A stretch of 64,000 bases of DNA. Origin: Afifella marina DSM 2698 (GTDB lineage: Bacteria > Pseudomonadota > Alphaproteobacteria > Rhizobiales > Afifellaceae). Both the position numbers and the translations under genes were made by a program. The stretch spans positions 610,160-674,159 of the forward strand of contig NZ_FMVW01000002.1 in the NCBI RefSeq assembly GCF_900102695.1, written 5' to 3'. This document shows positions 24,886 through 36,400 of the stretch, one piece after another. The notes beneath the pieces were generated by a model. It had not been told where the DNA came from, did not search any database, and saw only the letters and a list, made by a program, of their open reading frames with translations. The number at the start of each line of letters is the position of its first letter. Positions within the stretch are counted from its first letter, which is position 1.

Positions 24886-26013
24886 ATGACGTCCGATCTC
24901 TCTTACGAACTGGTCGGCGAGCGTTTTGTCCTGCGGCCCAAGGGTGTGTGGGCGATCGACCAGGCCGCCAAGCTCGATCGCTCGCTGCAGAAGGCGGCGA
25001 GCGACGAGGATAGCCGTGCGCGTCGTCTGGAAATCGATCTGTCCGATCTTGACGCGATCGACACCGCGGGCGCTTTTCTCCTCGTGCGGCTGGAGAAAGC
25101 CTGGCGGGAATCGGGCCGGGAGGTCACCTTTGTCGGCGCGGAGGACGGGCGCGAGACCCTGATCGAACGGGTGCGCCTCGCGCTCAAAGACGGCGAGACG
25201 CTGCCGCATCCCAAGAAGTCGAACTTCTTCGCCGATGTCGGGGAGACCGTTCTGTCGATCACTGCGGATGCGAGACGCATCGTCAGCATGCTCGGCTCGG
25301 TCATTCTCGAGATTTTGCACGTCGCCCTGCATCCGCGCTCCGCGCGGTTTTACGCCATCATCAATCAGATGGAGATGATCGGGCTTCGGGCCGTGCCGAT
25401 CGTGGTGCTTATGTCCTTCATCATCGGCGCCATCCTTGCCCAGCAATCGGCCTTCCAGCTGCGTTATTTCGGGGCCGAGGTCTTCTCCGTCGATCTCCTT
25501 GGCATTCTTGCTCTGCGCGAAATCTCGTTGCTGTTGACCGCGATCATGGTCGCAGGCCGCTCGGGCAGCGCGATCACCGCGGAACTCGGCTCCATGCAGA
25601 TGCGCGAGGAGATCGACGCGTTGCGGGTGATGGGCATGGATCCGATCAATGTCCTCATCCTGCCGCGCATCCTGGCGCTGTTGATCGTCTTGCCGCTGCT
25701 GTCTTTCATCGCCGCGCTCGCGACGCTTGCCGGCGGCATGATGATGCTGTGGCTTTACTCGAGCATCACGCCTGATGCCTTCATCGCTCGCCTGCACGAC
25801 GCCATCGATATGTCGAGCTTCCTGTCAGGCCTCTACAAATCGCCTTTCATGGCTCTCATCATCGGCCTCATCGCCTGTGCCGAGGGTATGGCGGTCGGGG
25901 GCAGTGCGGAATCGCTCGGTCGTCGCACGACCGCCTCGGTGGTGAAGGCGATTTTCATGGTGATCGTCGTCGACGGTCTGTTTGCCGTTTTCTACGCCGC
26001 GATCGGCTTTTGA
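24886..26013 (+). CDS. mlaE: MlaE-type permease with fused N-terminal STAS domain
   Basis: 375 aa. Residues 1-95 form a STAS domain (RRLEIDLSDLDAIDTAGAFL) and residues 130-375 the permease, with five or six TM segments (GLRAVPIVVLMSFIIGAILA, ELGSMQMREEIDALRVMGMD, FKSP-like GLYKSPFMALIIGLIAC). In Escherichia coli STAS (MlaB) and MlaE are separate; here they are one chain. First gene of a four-gene lipid-transport operon. Confidence 0.9.
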   Translation: MTSDLSYELVGERFVLRPKGVWAIDQAAKLDRSLQKAASDEDSRARRLEIDLSDLDAIDTAGAFLLVRLEKAWRESGREVTFVGAEDGRETLIERVRLALKDGETLPHPKKSNFFADVGETVLSITADARRIVSMLGSVILEILHVALHPRSARFYAIINQMEMIGLRAVPIVVLMSFIIGAILAQQSAFQLRYFGAEVFSVDLLGILALREISLLLTAIMVAGRSGSAITAELGSMQMREEIDALRVMGMDPINVLILPRILALLIVLPLLSFIAALATLAGGMMMLWLYSSITPDAFIARLHDAIDMSSFLSGLYKSPFMALIIGLIACAEGMAVGGSAESLGRRTTASVVKAIFMVIVVDGLFAVFYAAIGF

Positions 26014-26020
26014 GGTCTTG

Positions 26021-26842
26021 ATGGAGCAGACGACCAACAAAGCCGGGAACCGGTCCGAAAGACGAACCAGCGGCAAGGGCAAAGAGCCGATCATTTCGGT
26101 GCGCGGCCTCACCGTGGGCTTCGGCGACAAGCCGATCCTTCAAGATCTCGATCTCGATATCTATCGCGGCGAGGTGCTTGCGGTCGTCGGTGCGTCGGGT
26201 GCGGGCAAATCGGTTTTGACGCGCGCCATTCTCGGTCTACTGCCGCGCCGGGGAGGTCAGATCGTTGCTTTCGGACATGATCTGACCAAGGGGGGCAATC
26301 CGGAGCTCGAGCGCCGATGGGGCGTTCTCTTCCAGCAGGGCGCCTTGTTTTCGGGGCTGACCGTCGCCGACAACATCATGGTGCCGATGCGCGAATACCT
26401 CGATCTTCCAGAACCTCTGATGGAATCTCTGGCGACGATGAAAGTCGAACTCGTCGGATTGCGGGCCGCCGACGGCATCAAATATCCGTCAGAGCTTTCC
26501 GGCGGCATGATCAAGCGCGCGGCTCTTGCCCGCGCGCTCGCACTTGACCCGGAGATCGTTTTCCTGGACGAGCCGACGTCGGGGCTCGATCCCATCTCGG
26601 CGGCGGCTTTCGACCAGCTTATTGCCGATCTTCGCGAGACTTTGGGTTTGACCGTCGTCATGGTAACCCACGATCTCGACACACTGCACGCCATCGTCGA
26701 CCGTATTGCCGTGGTCGGAGAAAAACGCATTCTTGTCGAAGGCGACATCGCGGCGATGGAGCGTTTCGACCACCCCTGGGTCCGTGATTACTTTAGCGGC
26801 GAACGCGCGCGGGCGGCCGGTCTTTCGGAAGTGAGCCGATAA
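26021..26842 (+). CDS. mlaF: MlaF-type ABC ATPase
   Basis: 273 aa. Start is ATG 26021 after GAGGTCTTG. Walker A VGASGAGKS, Q-loop FQQGALFSGL, signature ELSGGMIKRAALARA, Walker B EIVFLDEPTSGLD and switch VTHDLDT are all intact. It drives phospholipid movement between the membranes with MlaE and MlaD. It begins 7 bases after the permease stop. Confidence 0.93.
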   Translation: MEQTTNKAGNRSERRTSGKGKEPIISVRGLTVGFGDKPILQDLDLDIYRGEVLAVVGASGAGKSVLTRAILGLLPRRGGQIVAFGHDLTKGGNPELERRWGVLFQQGALFSGLTVADNIMVPMREYLDLPEPLMESLATMKVELVGLRAADGIKYPSELSGGMIKRAALARALALDPEIVFLDEPTSGLDPISAAAFDQLIADLRETLGLTVVMVTHDLDTLHAIVDRIAVVGEKRILVEGDIAAMERFDHPWVRDYFSGERARAAGLSEVSR

Positions 26843-26844
26843 AC

Positions 26845-28707
26845 ATGGAAAGCAAAGCCAACACAGCCGTTATCGGCGCCTTCACACTTGCTGTCCTGGT
26901 TGCGGCCTTCGGCTTCATCTACTGGATGGCTGCCGGGGAGGGCTCGCAGGAGCAGCAGCCGCTGCGCATCGTCTTTTCCGGCTCTATCACCGGCCTCACC
27001 AAAGGGGCATTGGTGCTGTTCAACGGTATTAAGGTGGGCGACGTGAAGGCGCTGGAGATCGATCCGTCGGATCCCTCGCGCGTCTATGCGCGCGTTTCCG
27101 TCGGTGCCAATACGCCTATCAAGTCGGACACCGAGGTCTCGCTCGGTTTCCAGGGTGTGACTGGCGTCGGCTACATCGAGATGGTGGGGGGCTCGGCCAA
27201 TGAGCCGGACGTGTGGGAGCAGACGGACGATGACGTCCCCGTGCTCGTGGCCAAGCAGTCCAACATGCAGGATCTCATGGCCTCGGCGCGCGAGATCGCC
27301 GGGCGTGCGGAATCCACCCTCGACGCCATCGACAAGATCGTCGCGGACAACCGCGACGGCATCAATCGTATCATCTCCAATGTGGACACGTTTTCCGGTG
27401 CGCTCAGCGACAACTCGCAGCAGATCTCGAGACTGATCGATTCCGTGTCCAGCGCGGCCGAGGGCATGGCCGGTATGTCGGGCAAGCTCGATGGCATCAT
27501 CGCCAAGGCGGATGCGATCGTCGCCGCGGTGCAGCCCGATAAGGTTTCGCAGACCGTCGACAATGTCGCCGAATTCAGCCAGTCGCTCGGCGATACGAGC
27601 GCGGAAGTGCGCAAGTTCGTCGAGAATCTCTCCGGCGTTTCCGACGATGTGCGTGAGTTCTCCGATCGCATGCGCAATGTCGGAGAAAAGGCCGACCTCC
27701 TGGTGAGCGAAGTCCAGGCAAAGACCGGTCCCATTCTCGAGGCGGTCGATCCGGAAAAGCTCGCCCGCACGCTCGACAATATCGACCGGGTGAGTGGAGC
27801 GATCGATCCGGAAGAGGTGCGTACCGCCGTCAAAGGCGCGTCGGATCTTGCGGCGACACTGAGCGCCAGACAGGCCGATATCGACCAGTTCGTCACCCGG
27901 CTTTCCGCGGTCAGCACGCGCCTCGACGAGGTGGTGGCCGCCGTCGATCCGGAGCGCGTGCGCAGTGTCGTCGACCAGGCTGAGACGATCGTGGCGAGCA
28001 TCGATCCCGCGAAAATTTCCTCAACCGTCGACAATGTCGATCGCATCAGCGCTGCCATCGATCCGGAGCGTATCCGCACCACCGTTGAAGGCGTGTCCGA
28101 ACTTGCGGCGACGCTCAAGGCGCGGCGTGAGCAGATCGACGAGCTGGTGACGCGCCTCGCTTCGGTCAGCCGTCAGGCCGACAATGTGCTTGGCGCGGTC
28201 GATCCGCAGAAGGTCCAAACGATGGTGAACGATGCCAGCGAGGTCATGGCGAGCGTCGATCCCCAGAAGATCACCGACACGGTCGACAGCATCAACCGGG
28301 TTGCGACGACGGTCGATGAATCGCGCGAGGACATTCGTGTCATTATCGCCAATGCCCGGCAGGTCTCCGATCGCCTGGGTGTTCTGAGCGCCAAGGCCGA
28401 AGGACTTTTGGGCACGCTCGACGATACGGCTTCGAGCGAAGAGGGGCAGGGGCTGATCGCCCAGGCGCGGGCGACGCTTGCCGAGATCCAGACGGCCGCG
28501 GCGACCTTCAACGAACAGGCGAAGACGATCGGCTCCGGGGCGTCGGATTTCTCAAGCCGGGGACTTGCCGATATCCGCCAATTCGTGAACGAGGGTCGGC
28601 GAACCGTGTCACGGCTGGATTCGCTGATTTCCGAACTTGAGAGGAATCCGGGCCGCTTGATCTTCGGCGGAGACGATGCGCCCACTTATCGCGGCCAGAG
28701 ACGGTAA
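26845..28707 (+). CDS. mlaD: MlaD/MCE protein with long repetitive helical domain
   Basis: 620 aa, against about 180 aa for E. coli MlaD. One N-terminal TM anchor (AVIGAFTLAVLVAAFGFIYW), then an MCE domain at about 38-120 (LFNGIKVGDVKALEIDPSDP). The remaining 480 residues are mostly helical. Residues about 295-490 carry repeated units around (I/V)DP(E/Q)KxxxTV(D)N, with SELAATLKARREQIDELVTR recurring, which would give a long periplasmic stalk or tunnel bridging toward the outer membrane. Starts 2 bases after mlaF; its stop overlaps the lipoprotein start. Confidence 0.9.
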   Translation: MESKANTAVIGAFTLAVLVAAFGFIYWMAAGEGSQEQQPLRIVFSGSITGLTKGALVLFNGIKVGDVKALEIDPSDPSRVYARVSVGANTPIKSDTEVSLGFQGVTGVGYIEMVGGSANEPDVWEQTDDDVPVLVAKQSNMQDLMASAREIAGRAESTLDAIDKIVADNRDGINRIISNVDTFSGALSDNSQQISRLIDSVSSAAEGMAGMSGKLDGIIAKADAIVAAVQPDKVSQTVDNVAEFSQSLGDTSAEVRKFVENLSGVSDDVREFSDRMRNVGEKADLLVSEVQAKTGPILEAVDPEKLARTLDNIDRVSGAIDPEEVRTAVKGASDLAATLSARQADIDQFVTRLSAVSTRLDEVVAAVDPERVRSVVDQAETIVASIDPAKISSTVDNVDRISAAIDPERIRTTVEGVSELAATLKARREQIDELVTRLASVSRQADNVLGAVDPQKVQTMVNDASEVMASVDPQKITDTVDSINRVATTVDESREDIRVIIANARQVSDRLGVLSAKAEGLLGTLDDTASSEEGQGLIAQARATLAEIQTAAATFNEQAKTIGSGASDFSSRGLADIRQFVNEGRRTVSRLDSLISELERNPGRLIFGGDDAPTYRGQRR

Positions 28708-29390
28708 TGGCGACGATGATGGCAAAGACCGGTTGGGGCAGAGCTCGCAAGAGCGATTGGATGAATATGCGCAAGGACATCGGTAAGGCCCACCCTCAGT
28801 GCGGGTCCCGCTTCGGAGGAGCGGCCGGCGCTGCGGCGCTCGTCTCGCTGTTGCTGCTTGGCGGCTGCGCCGTGCTGCCGAAGACGCCCGATTCCATCTA
28901 TGATCTGACGGCGCCGCAGGATGTCTCTGTGCGTGCCGGGACATCCGCGCAGATTCTGGTTCCTGTGCCTGCCGCTCTTGCAAGCCTCGACACGACCCGC
29001 ATTGCCGCGCGTCCAACGCCCGCCGAGCTCGCCTACCTGCCGGGAGCGGCCTGGCCGGACACGCTGCCGCGGCTGTTGCAGGCACGGCTCATGGAGACGC
29101 TGCAGAATACGGGGCGTGTGAAAGCCGTCGGCTTGCCGGGGCAGGGGCTCTTGATCGACTATCAGATCGTTCTCGACGTGCGCGCCTTCGAGCTCAGGAA
29201 CGGCGTCGCCGTCGCCGATTTCAACGTCAAGCTCCTCAACGACCGCAACGGCCGCGTCGTCGCCTCGCGCGTTGTGCATGCGGAAAGCCCCGTCGCAAGC
29301 AACGACAATGCAGCGATCGTCGCCGGCCTCAACCAGGCGATGGATCAGGCGTTTGCCGAGATCGCCAGCTGGACGCTGACGAGCGTTTAG
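28707..29390 (+). CDS. ABC-type transport auxiliary lipoprotein (PqiC/YmbA-like)
   Basis: 227 aa. Lipobox LLLLGGC at residues 48-54, with Cys 54 as the lipid site. From ATG 28707 the signal is long (53 aa); ATG 28761 would give a normal 35-aa signal, so the start is not sure. The mature part has the YDLTAPQ and DLQVL-like IDYQIVLDVRAFELRN features of this family, which pairs with MCE transporters and anchors the complex at the outer membrane. Last gene of the operon; a clear terminator is not seen. Confidence 0.82.
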   Translation: MATMMAKTGWGRARKSDWMNMRKDIGKAHPQCGSRFGGAAGAAALVSLLLLGGCAVLPKTPDSIYDLTAPQDVSVRAGTSAQILVPVPAALASLDTTRIAARPTPAELAYLPGAAWPDTLPRLLQARLMETLQNTGRVKAVGLPGQGLLIDYQIVLDVRAFELRNGVAVADFNVKLLNDRNGRVVASRVVHAESPVASNDNAAIVAGLNQAMDQAFAEIASWTLTSV

Positions 29391-29470
29391 GGCGCCGCGT
29401 TCAGTCCTCCCGGCGGGAGATCGCCGGTGCTGCCGCCATGTGATTTTTCTTCCCCCACGAGATCCGAAGC

Positions 29471-30220
29471 GTGACGATCACCAAACAAGACGAACTGGAC
29501 GGGCTGAAGGAAATCGGGCGGATCGTGGCCAATGCCATGCGCTCGATGGCGAAAGCGGTGGAGCCCGGCATGACGACCAGGGAATTGGACGAGATCGGTC
29601 AGGCATTTCTCGAGCGTGAGGGCGCGGTGTCGGCGCCGCAAAGCTGTTACGATTTCCCGGGCGCGACATGTATCAGCGTCAACGAGGAAATCGCGCACGG
29701 CATTCCTGGCGACCGGGTGATCGCTCAAGGTGATCTGGTCAATATCGACGTTTCGGCTTCGAAGAACGGCTATTTTGCCGATACCGGGGCGACATTTCGT
29801 GTGGGACCCGTCGAGCACTCGCTGGAGCGCCTCTGCAAAGACGGTAAGCGGGCCATGCAGATCGGCATCGCGCAGGTCGGCAGCGGACGGCCGCTCGCGG
29901 CCATCGGAGATGCCATAGGGCACTTCGCCTCGCAGCGCGGCTATACGCTCATCCGCAATCTCGCCAGCCATGGGGTGGGCCGCTCCCTGCACGAATACCC
30001 CGGGGAAATCGCGACCTGGCCGACGCGGAGCGACAGGCGGCGCATCAACAAGGGGCTCGTGCTCACCGTCGAGCCGTTCCTGTCGAAGGGCGGTCTCTGG
30101 GCTGCCGAGGGCGATGACGGATGGACACTTTACAGTGAGCCCTCCGCCCCCGTGGTGCAGTACGAGCACACGATCGTCGCCACCGATCGAGATCCGATCA
30201 TTGTGACACTACCGGGCTGA
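29471..30220 (+). CDS. map: type I methionine aminopeptidase
   Basis: 249 aa, GTG start at 29471. The five metal ligands are recognisable: Asp in VNIDVSAS, Asp in YFADTGATF, His in HGVGRSLHEYP, Glu in LTVEPFLS and Glu in YEHTIVAT. It removes the initiator methionine from nascent proteins. The usual CYDFPGATCISVNEEIAHGIPG region is present. The neighbourhood is not the common rpsB-tsf or radC context, so this may be a second copy in the genome. A bidirectional terminator follows. Confidence 0.93.
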   Translation: MTITKQDELDGLKEIGRIVANAMRSMAKAVEPGMTTRELDEIGQAFLEREGAVSAPQSCYDFPGATCISVNEEIAHGIPGDRVIAQGDLVNIDVSASKNGYFADTGATFRVGPVEHSLERLCKDGKRAMQIGIAQVGSGRPLAAIGDAIGHFASQRGYTLIRNLASHGVGRSLHEYPGEIATWPTRSDRRRINKGLVLTVEPFLSKGGLWAAEGDDGWTLYSEPSAPVVQYEHTIVATDRDPIIVTLPG

Positions 30221-30362
30221 CGGTCTTTGGGCCTTGCGGGGCCGCAGGTCCGAAAGACTTAAATGGTGCTCCCTCGACGCCGTCCTTAGCGTCGCCTGGC
30301 CATAACGTTCCCTGGCAATAGTATCGCCGGGCCTCAAGGTTCTCCTGGCCCCTTGCAGACAA

Positions 30363-30392
30363 CAAAAAGGGCGGCTCGTGGCCGCCCTTTCG
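30363..30392. terminator. bidirectional terminator between map and the GPR-like gene
   Basis: AAAAA, GGGCGGC, loop TCGTG, GCCGCCC, TTT. It lies between the convergent map gene and the 6.4-kb gene on the minus strand and can serve both. Confidence 0.88.
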
Positions 30393-30412
30393 TGTCTTCG
30401 TGATTGCTTGCT

Positions 30413-33400
30413 TTAGCTCAAGCGGCCGGCCGCGTGCGCGAGCATGGTGTAGACCTTGCCCGTGTCCGAGGCGAGGTAGCTTTGCGCCATCGCCGGATCC
30501 TTCTGGCGCTTCGCCAGCTGGTCGAGAAGCTTCTCGAAATCGGCGATGTAATGGTCGACCGCACGGCGGAATTCGCCGTCGCGCTCGTATTTGCGCCGGA
30601 TCTCGTCGAACGTCTTCTGGCCCTGGATCGTGTAGAGCCGCCGCGTGAAGACGTTGCGCTCACCCTTGCGATAGCGCTCCCACAGCTCGACTGCGGCCTG
30701 GTGGTCGATCGCCCGGGCGATGTCGACGGAAAGCGAGTTGAGGCTTTCCACCATCTGGGAGGGCGAGCGGCCCGGCGTCGCGTTCTGAGTGGCCGGAGCG
30801 GGCTGAGGCGTCGGGGCGGAGGCAGGCTCCGGCCCGGTGTCGTATTCGCTTTCGTCGCTCGATGCGCGCCGCAAGAGATCTGCGACCCAGCCGCGACGCT
30901 CGCCCTGCGGACGCGGTTCCGGCTTCGGCTCGGGCTGCGGCGCTGCGGGACGGGCGAAACGCTCGCTCCACTGGGTCTGCTGAGCTGCGGGCTGAGCCGG
31001 GGTCGGCGTAGACGCAGGCGCTGCCGCAGGTGCCGCAGGGGTGCTTGCCGAAGCCGTGCCAGTGGAGCGCGGCGTGATCGGGGCGCGGTCGGAAGTGCTT
31101 TCCGTCTCCAGATTTGCGGCACGAGGCAGGCTGTGCGGCTGCGGTGCTGCCTCGACGGGTTCCTCACGCCGGGGCGCGGTCGCCGCCGGTTGGGCGGTGC
31201 GCTTTGCGGCACCTTCGCGGCGCGAGACGATATCGGTCAGAGCCGAGATCGCTTCGATCTGCTCGGTGATGGCGCGGCGCATCGCCTCCGAAGCGTGACG
31301 GGCTTCTTCCGGCATGTCCTTGACGCCGCGGCGCAGATCTTCGCGTGCCGATTCAAGCTCGCTCTTCATGTCGCGGGCGGCATGACGCATTTTCTCCGCG
31401 GTCTCGGCGAAACGCTCTGTGGCGCTTTCGACGGCCTCGGAGATTTCCGACATGAGCCGCTCGCTTGCCGCGCGGACCTTCTCGTCGGAACCGTTCGTCA
31501 CGTCGGCGAGGCGTTCGCTCAGTTCAGCGCGGGCCTGTTCCACGCTCTCCACCGTCCGCTGGCCTTCGGCGATGGCGGCAAGCCGCATCGTCTCGAACTG
31601 GCTGATGGCGGCGCGGGCCGCTTCCTCGGCCCGACGGCCGAGCGCCTGGGCGATCTGGGCGACGCGCTGTTCGGCCGAGCTCAAGGTCTGCTCCAGCTCT
31701 TCCGAAGCGCCGGTGGCGGACTGCGCCGCCCGCGCGCTCAGAGCATCGGCAACCTCGTTGATGCGCTGCATGGCCGCGGTGAGGGTCGTCTCCAGCTCCT
31801 GCGAGGTGGTCTGCACCGACATCGACGTCTTGGCGCTCAAGGATTCCGCGAGAGAGGCAACGCGCTCTTCTGCCGAGCCGATCGTCCGCTCCAGCTCCTC
31901 CGAGGTGCTGCGGGCCGTATCGGAGGCTGCAGACGACAGGGAGCCGGTGAGGGCGGCAATGCGCTCTTCCGCCTGCGAAAGGTTCTCAGCGAGCTCCTCG
32001 ACGGCCTGACGGGCCGACATGGCGGCGCGCGTGCTGAGCGAGCCGGAGATGGCGTTGATGCGCTCCTCCGCCTCCGCGAGGCTCGCGGCGAGTTCCTCTG
32101 CGGCCTGGCGGGCCGAATCGGACGCCGTGGAGGTGAGGGAGCTTGCGATGGCGCTGACCCGCTCTTCCGCCGCGCCGAGGCTCTGGGCCAGCTCTTCGGT
32201 TGCCCGCTGCGCCGACAGAGAGGCACGCGAGCTCAAGGAATCGGCGACCGAATTGATGCGCTCTTCGGCCGATCCAAGCGTGTCGGAGAGCATCGCCGTG
32301 AGGCGCGTGAGCTGCTCTTCGACAGATGCCGCCTGGCCGGTGAGGCCCTGCGCCATCGCTTCCAACGCCTCGGTGGAGCCGCTGATGCGGCCTTCCATCG
32401 TGCGGTTGGCCTCGTCGAGCATGCGTCCGGCTTCCGACAGCGATTCCGACTGGCTGTCGAATTGCGAGGCGATGGCCGTGATGTCACGCAGCACGTGGGT
32501 CGACACGTCGCGCAGCGTCTTGATCTGGTCGGAGAGGATCGAGGTCGAGGTGGAGGTGTCCTGCGCTGCCGCCGAAAGGGCATTGCGCAAGCTCTCCGCC
32601 TGGCCGGCGAGGTTGCTCTCGATTGCGGAGAGCTGTTCTCCGCTCGATCCCAGAACCTCGGTCAGCTGAGCGTTGGTTTCTTCCATCCGCGTCAGGAGCG
32701 AATCGATATCGGTGCGGAAGCGGGCGTTGGTGCCGGTAACCGCATCGATGATGTTGTGGGAATGCGTGCTGAGATTGGAAAGAAGCGCGCGGGCGCTGTC
32801 GTCCAGGCGGCTGAGTGATTCCTCGCTCGTCGCGCGGATGGCGTCCGCCGTGTTGCGGCTGCGGTCCTCCATGCCCTCGAAGAGGCTGTCGCGTTGCCGT
32901 TCGAGATCCTCCATGAGGCCGGAGCGACGGCTGTCCAAGGCTTCGGTGAGATCGCGGGTGCGCCCTTCCAGGCCTTCCACGAAGCTCTCCGCCTGCGTGC
33001 CGAAGGTGTCGGTGAGGATGCGGTTCTGGTTCTCCAGGCCGTCGATGACGAAGCGTCCGCGGTTCTCGATCGTCTCCACCAGGATCGAAGAGCGCGAATC
33101 GATGACCGAAGCGAGCTCGTTCTGGCGCTGGGTCAGCATGCTGTTCAGCGTCTCGGTCTTCTCGTTGAGCGCGTCGCTGGTGCCGGTGAGCGTCGCCTGC
33201 AGCGAGTTCGCCCGGTCGGCAAAACTGTGCTCCACCGCCATCAGGCGCTCGCCGAAGCTTGCGTTCACGTCGATCATGCGGCTGGCGATCGTCTCGCTCA
33301 GCTCCTGCGTCTTGTTCGTCAGCGTCTCACCGAGTTCGCCGAGGCGTGCGTCGAGGCTCGTCGTCATCTCCGACTGGCCCTCGTTGAAGGCCGTGGCGAT

Positions 33401-36400
33401 TTCGCGGGTCCGCGCCACCAGCGTGTCGCTGATCTGGCGTGCCCGTGTGTCGAGCGCCGTGTTGATGCGCCCGAGGCGGTCGTCGAGCGTCTCTGAGAGG
33501 CCGTCGGCACGTTCGCCGAATTCCTGCGTGACCTCGCCGATGCGCGCCGTGACGCGGTTTTCGAAGTTCGACAGGCGCGCCGACACGGCCATTTCGATCG
33601 TCTCGGCCGAAGAGGCGAGGCGGATCGCAACATTCTCGGCGCTTTCCTTGAGACGCGTCTCGAACCCGCCGAGGCGGCCGTCGAGGGTCTCTCCGACCTG
33701 AGCGACGTGACCGTCGATCATGGCGCCGAGAGCCTGGCCACGCTCGCCGAGCACCGTCGACAGCATCGCCGTCTTCTGGTCGAGCGTTTCCGAAATCGTA
33801 TTGCCGCGATCGTCGAAGAGGACATTCAAGCGTTCGACATTGCCGTCGACGCTGCGCTGCAGTCGCTCTGAGACGTGCTCGCCAGTTTCCTCGAGACGTC
33901 CGGCCGAGGCCCGCAACGTGTCCTCGATGTCGGACAGGCGGCCCGTCAGGCGGTCGACATTGCTGTCGAGGCTGGAGCCGAGCCGTTCCGAAACGCGCTC
34001 GCCGGCTTCCTCAAGCCGGGTCGCCGAGGCGAAAACAGAGGTTTCCATCTCTGAGAGACGGCCGGCGAGGTGCTCAACATTGACGTCGATGTTCTGACGC
34101 AGACGCTGGCCCGCGCTGTCGCTCGCCTGCTCGAGACGGCCGGCAGAGTTGCGCAGCGCGTCTTCCATCTCCGCGACGCGTCCGGCGAGGCGATCGGCAT
34201 TGCCGTCGAGGCTGGTGCCGAGGCGTTTGGCGACGTCGTCGCCGGTCTCCACCAGGCGCTCGGCCGATCCGCGCACCGAATTTTCCATTTCCGAGAGCCG
34301 GCCTGCGAGGCGTTCGACATTGACGTCGATGTTCTGGCGCAAGCGTTCGGCCACACCGTTGCCGGCTTCTTCCAGGCGGTCGGCAGAACTCCTGACGGAA
34401 TCCTCCATCTCCGAAAGACGCCCGGCAAGACGATCGGCATTGCCGTCGATGCTGGCGCCGAGGCGGCGGGCGACATCGTCGCCGGTTTCCACCAGGCGCT
34501 CGGCCGATCCGCGCACCGAATTTTCCATGTCTGAGAGGCGGCCCGCGAGACGCTCGACGTTGACGTCGATATTCTGGCGGAAGCGTTCAGCCACGCCATT
34601 GCCAGCCTCTTCAAGCCGCTCGGCCGAGCTCTTGACGGTCTCTTCCATCTCGGAGAGGCGTCCCGAAAAACGCTCGACATTGATATCGACGTTCTGGCGC
34701 AGGCGTTCGCCGACATTGTCGCCGGCTTCTTCCAGGCGAATGGCGGAGCCTTTGACCGTCTCTTCGATCTCCGACAGACGTCCCTTGAGGCGATCTGCGC
34801 TCTGATCGAAGCCGGTTTCGATGCGGCCAACCTGCTCTTCCACGGTGCCGGCGACACGTTCGCCGGTCGTCGACAGCCTGCGTTCCGCATCCGTCAGGCG
34901 CTGCGTGACGCCTTCGAGCTCGGTGTGCATGGCAACCGAAATCGACTTTCCGGTCTGACCGAGCTGGTCGATGACATTGCGCGAACGGGTATCGAGTGTG
35001 TTGACGACGATGTCGCTCGCGCGTTCCAGCCGGCTCGCCGTTTCCTCGGTCTTTTCTCCGATGCGGTCGGCGATGGCATCGCCACGCGCGCCGAGCTGCT
35101 CGACGAGTTCGTCGCCGCGGATGGTGATGCGCCCGGCGATATCGGCTCCCGTTGTGCCCAAGCGGTCATTCAGCGCATCGGCGCTCGCCGTGATGCGGGC
35201 GGCGACATCCTCACCACCAGTCTCAAGGCGCGAAATCAGCTCTTCGCCGGTTGAAGAAATCCTGTCGGTGAACTGCCGGCTCGACGTCGTGATCCGCCCG
35301 CTCAGCTCTTCGCTGCTGGACAGGAGGCGGCCGGTCATTTCTTCGCTGCTCGTGACGAGCCGGCTGGTCAGCGCTTCGCTGGTTTCCGTGAGCTGGCGGG
35401 TGAGGTGGTCGCTGCTCGAGGTCATACGCTCGGCAAGCTCTTCGCCGCGGCTCGACATGCGTTCGGCGAGTGCGGGCCCATCGACGAGGATGGCATTTTC
35501 GATGCGCTGGCTCGACTGCCCCAGATTCTCGAGAAGGGCGGTGGAGCGTTCCGTGAGCGTATAATTGAGCCGGTCCTGCGCCTCGACGATGCGGTCGTTG
35601 AGTTCGCCACCCTTGGAGGCGATGAGCTCGTTCAATCCTTCGCTGGCGGCGCGGATGCGTTCCAGAAGCTCGCTGCCGCGTTCGGTGAAGCTCTCGGTGG
35701 CTTCCGACTGGCTGCGGTTCAGCCGGCCGACGAGTTCTTCGCCGCGGTGGTCGATCGTGTCGCCGATCTGGCCGCTTACCTGATTGATGCGCTCCAGCAG
35801 GCTCTCGGTGCGGCTCGAAATGGACGTGGCGAAATCGTCGCCCGCGCGGGACAGATCGACGGTCACGTTCTTGGTGCGCTCGACGAGAAGGTCGGCAATG
35901 CGGCGCGCCGCTTCATCGGCGGTGGAGAGAATCTGGTCGCTGGTCTTGGCGAGATCGGAGGTGAGCGTCTCGTGCGCCCCGCCCATTGCCGCCTTGATGC
36001 GATCGGCGTTCTGCAGGATCGCCTCGCGCTCGTTGACGAGCTCGTCGACGAGACGGCGGACGCGCATCTCATTGTCGGTGTAGGAGCGCTCAAGCGAGGC
36101 GACTTCGTTTTGCACCAGCACTTCGAGTTCGCTGGCGCGCGCCAATGCCCGCTCGATGCCGTCGCCCATGGAGGCGACTTCACGGCGGATTGCCTGACCG
36201 ACGGTGACGATCGATTCCTTGGCGATGTTTTCAGGCTCAGCAAGGCGAAGCGCCACCTCGGTCATGGTGCGCGAAACGATGCGCATCTCCTGAGAGCGCC
36301 AGATCATCAGCGCCATCACCCAGAAGAGGAGGACCGGAACGACGATTGCGACGCCGAGAGCGACGAGATGCGGCGCCTGGCGGAGCTGCTCGATCGAATC

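Noticed and set aside
30404..32818. Long plus-strand frame (804 aa) antisense to the GPR-like gene
   Set aside because: The opposite strand has the TM domains, ordered repeats and conserved C-terminus. The plus frame is open because of high GC and the repetitive codon pattern, and has Arg/Gly/Leu-rich unnatural composition.
33827..34786. CRISPR array
   Set aside because: The 120-base period is in frame with a coding sequence and shows no spacers; it is a protein repeat.
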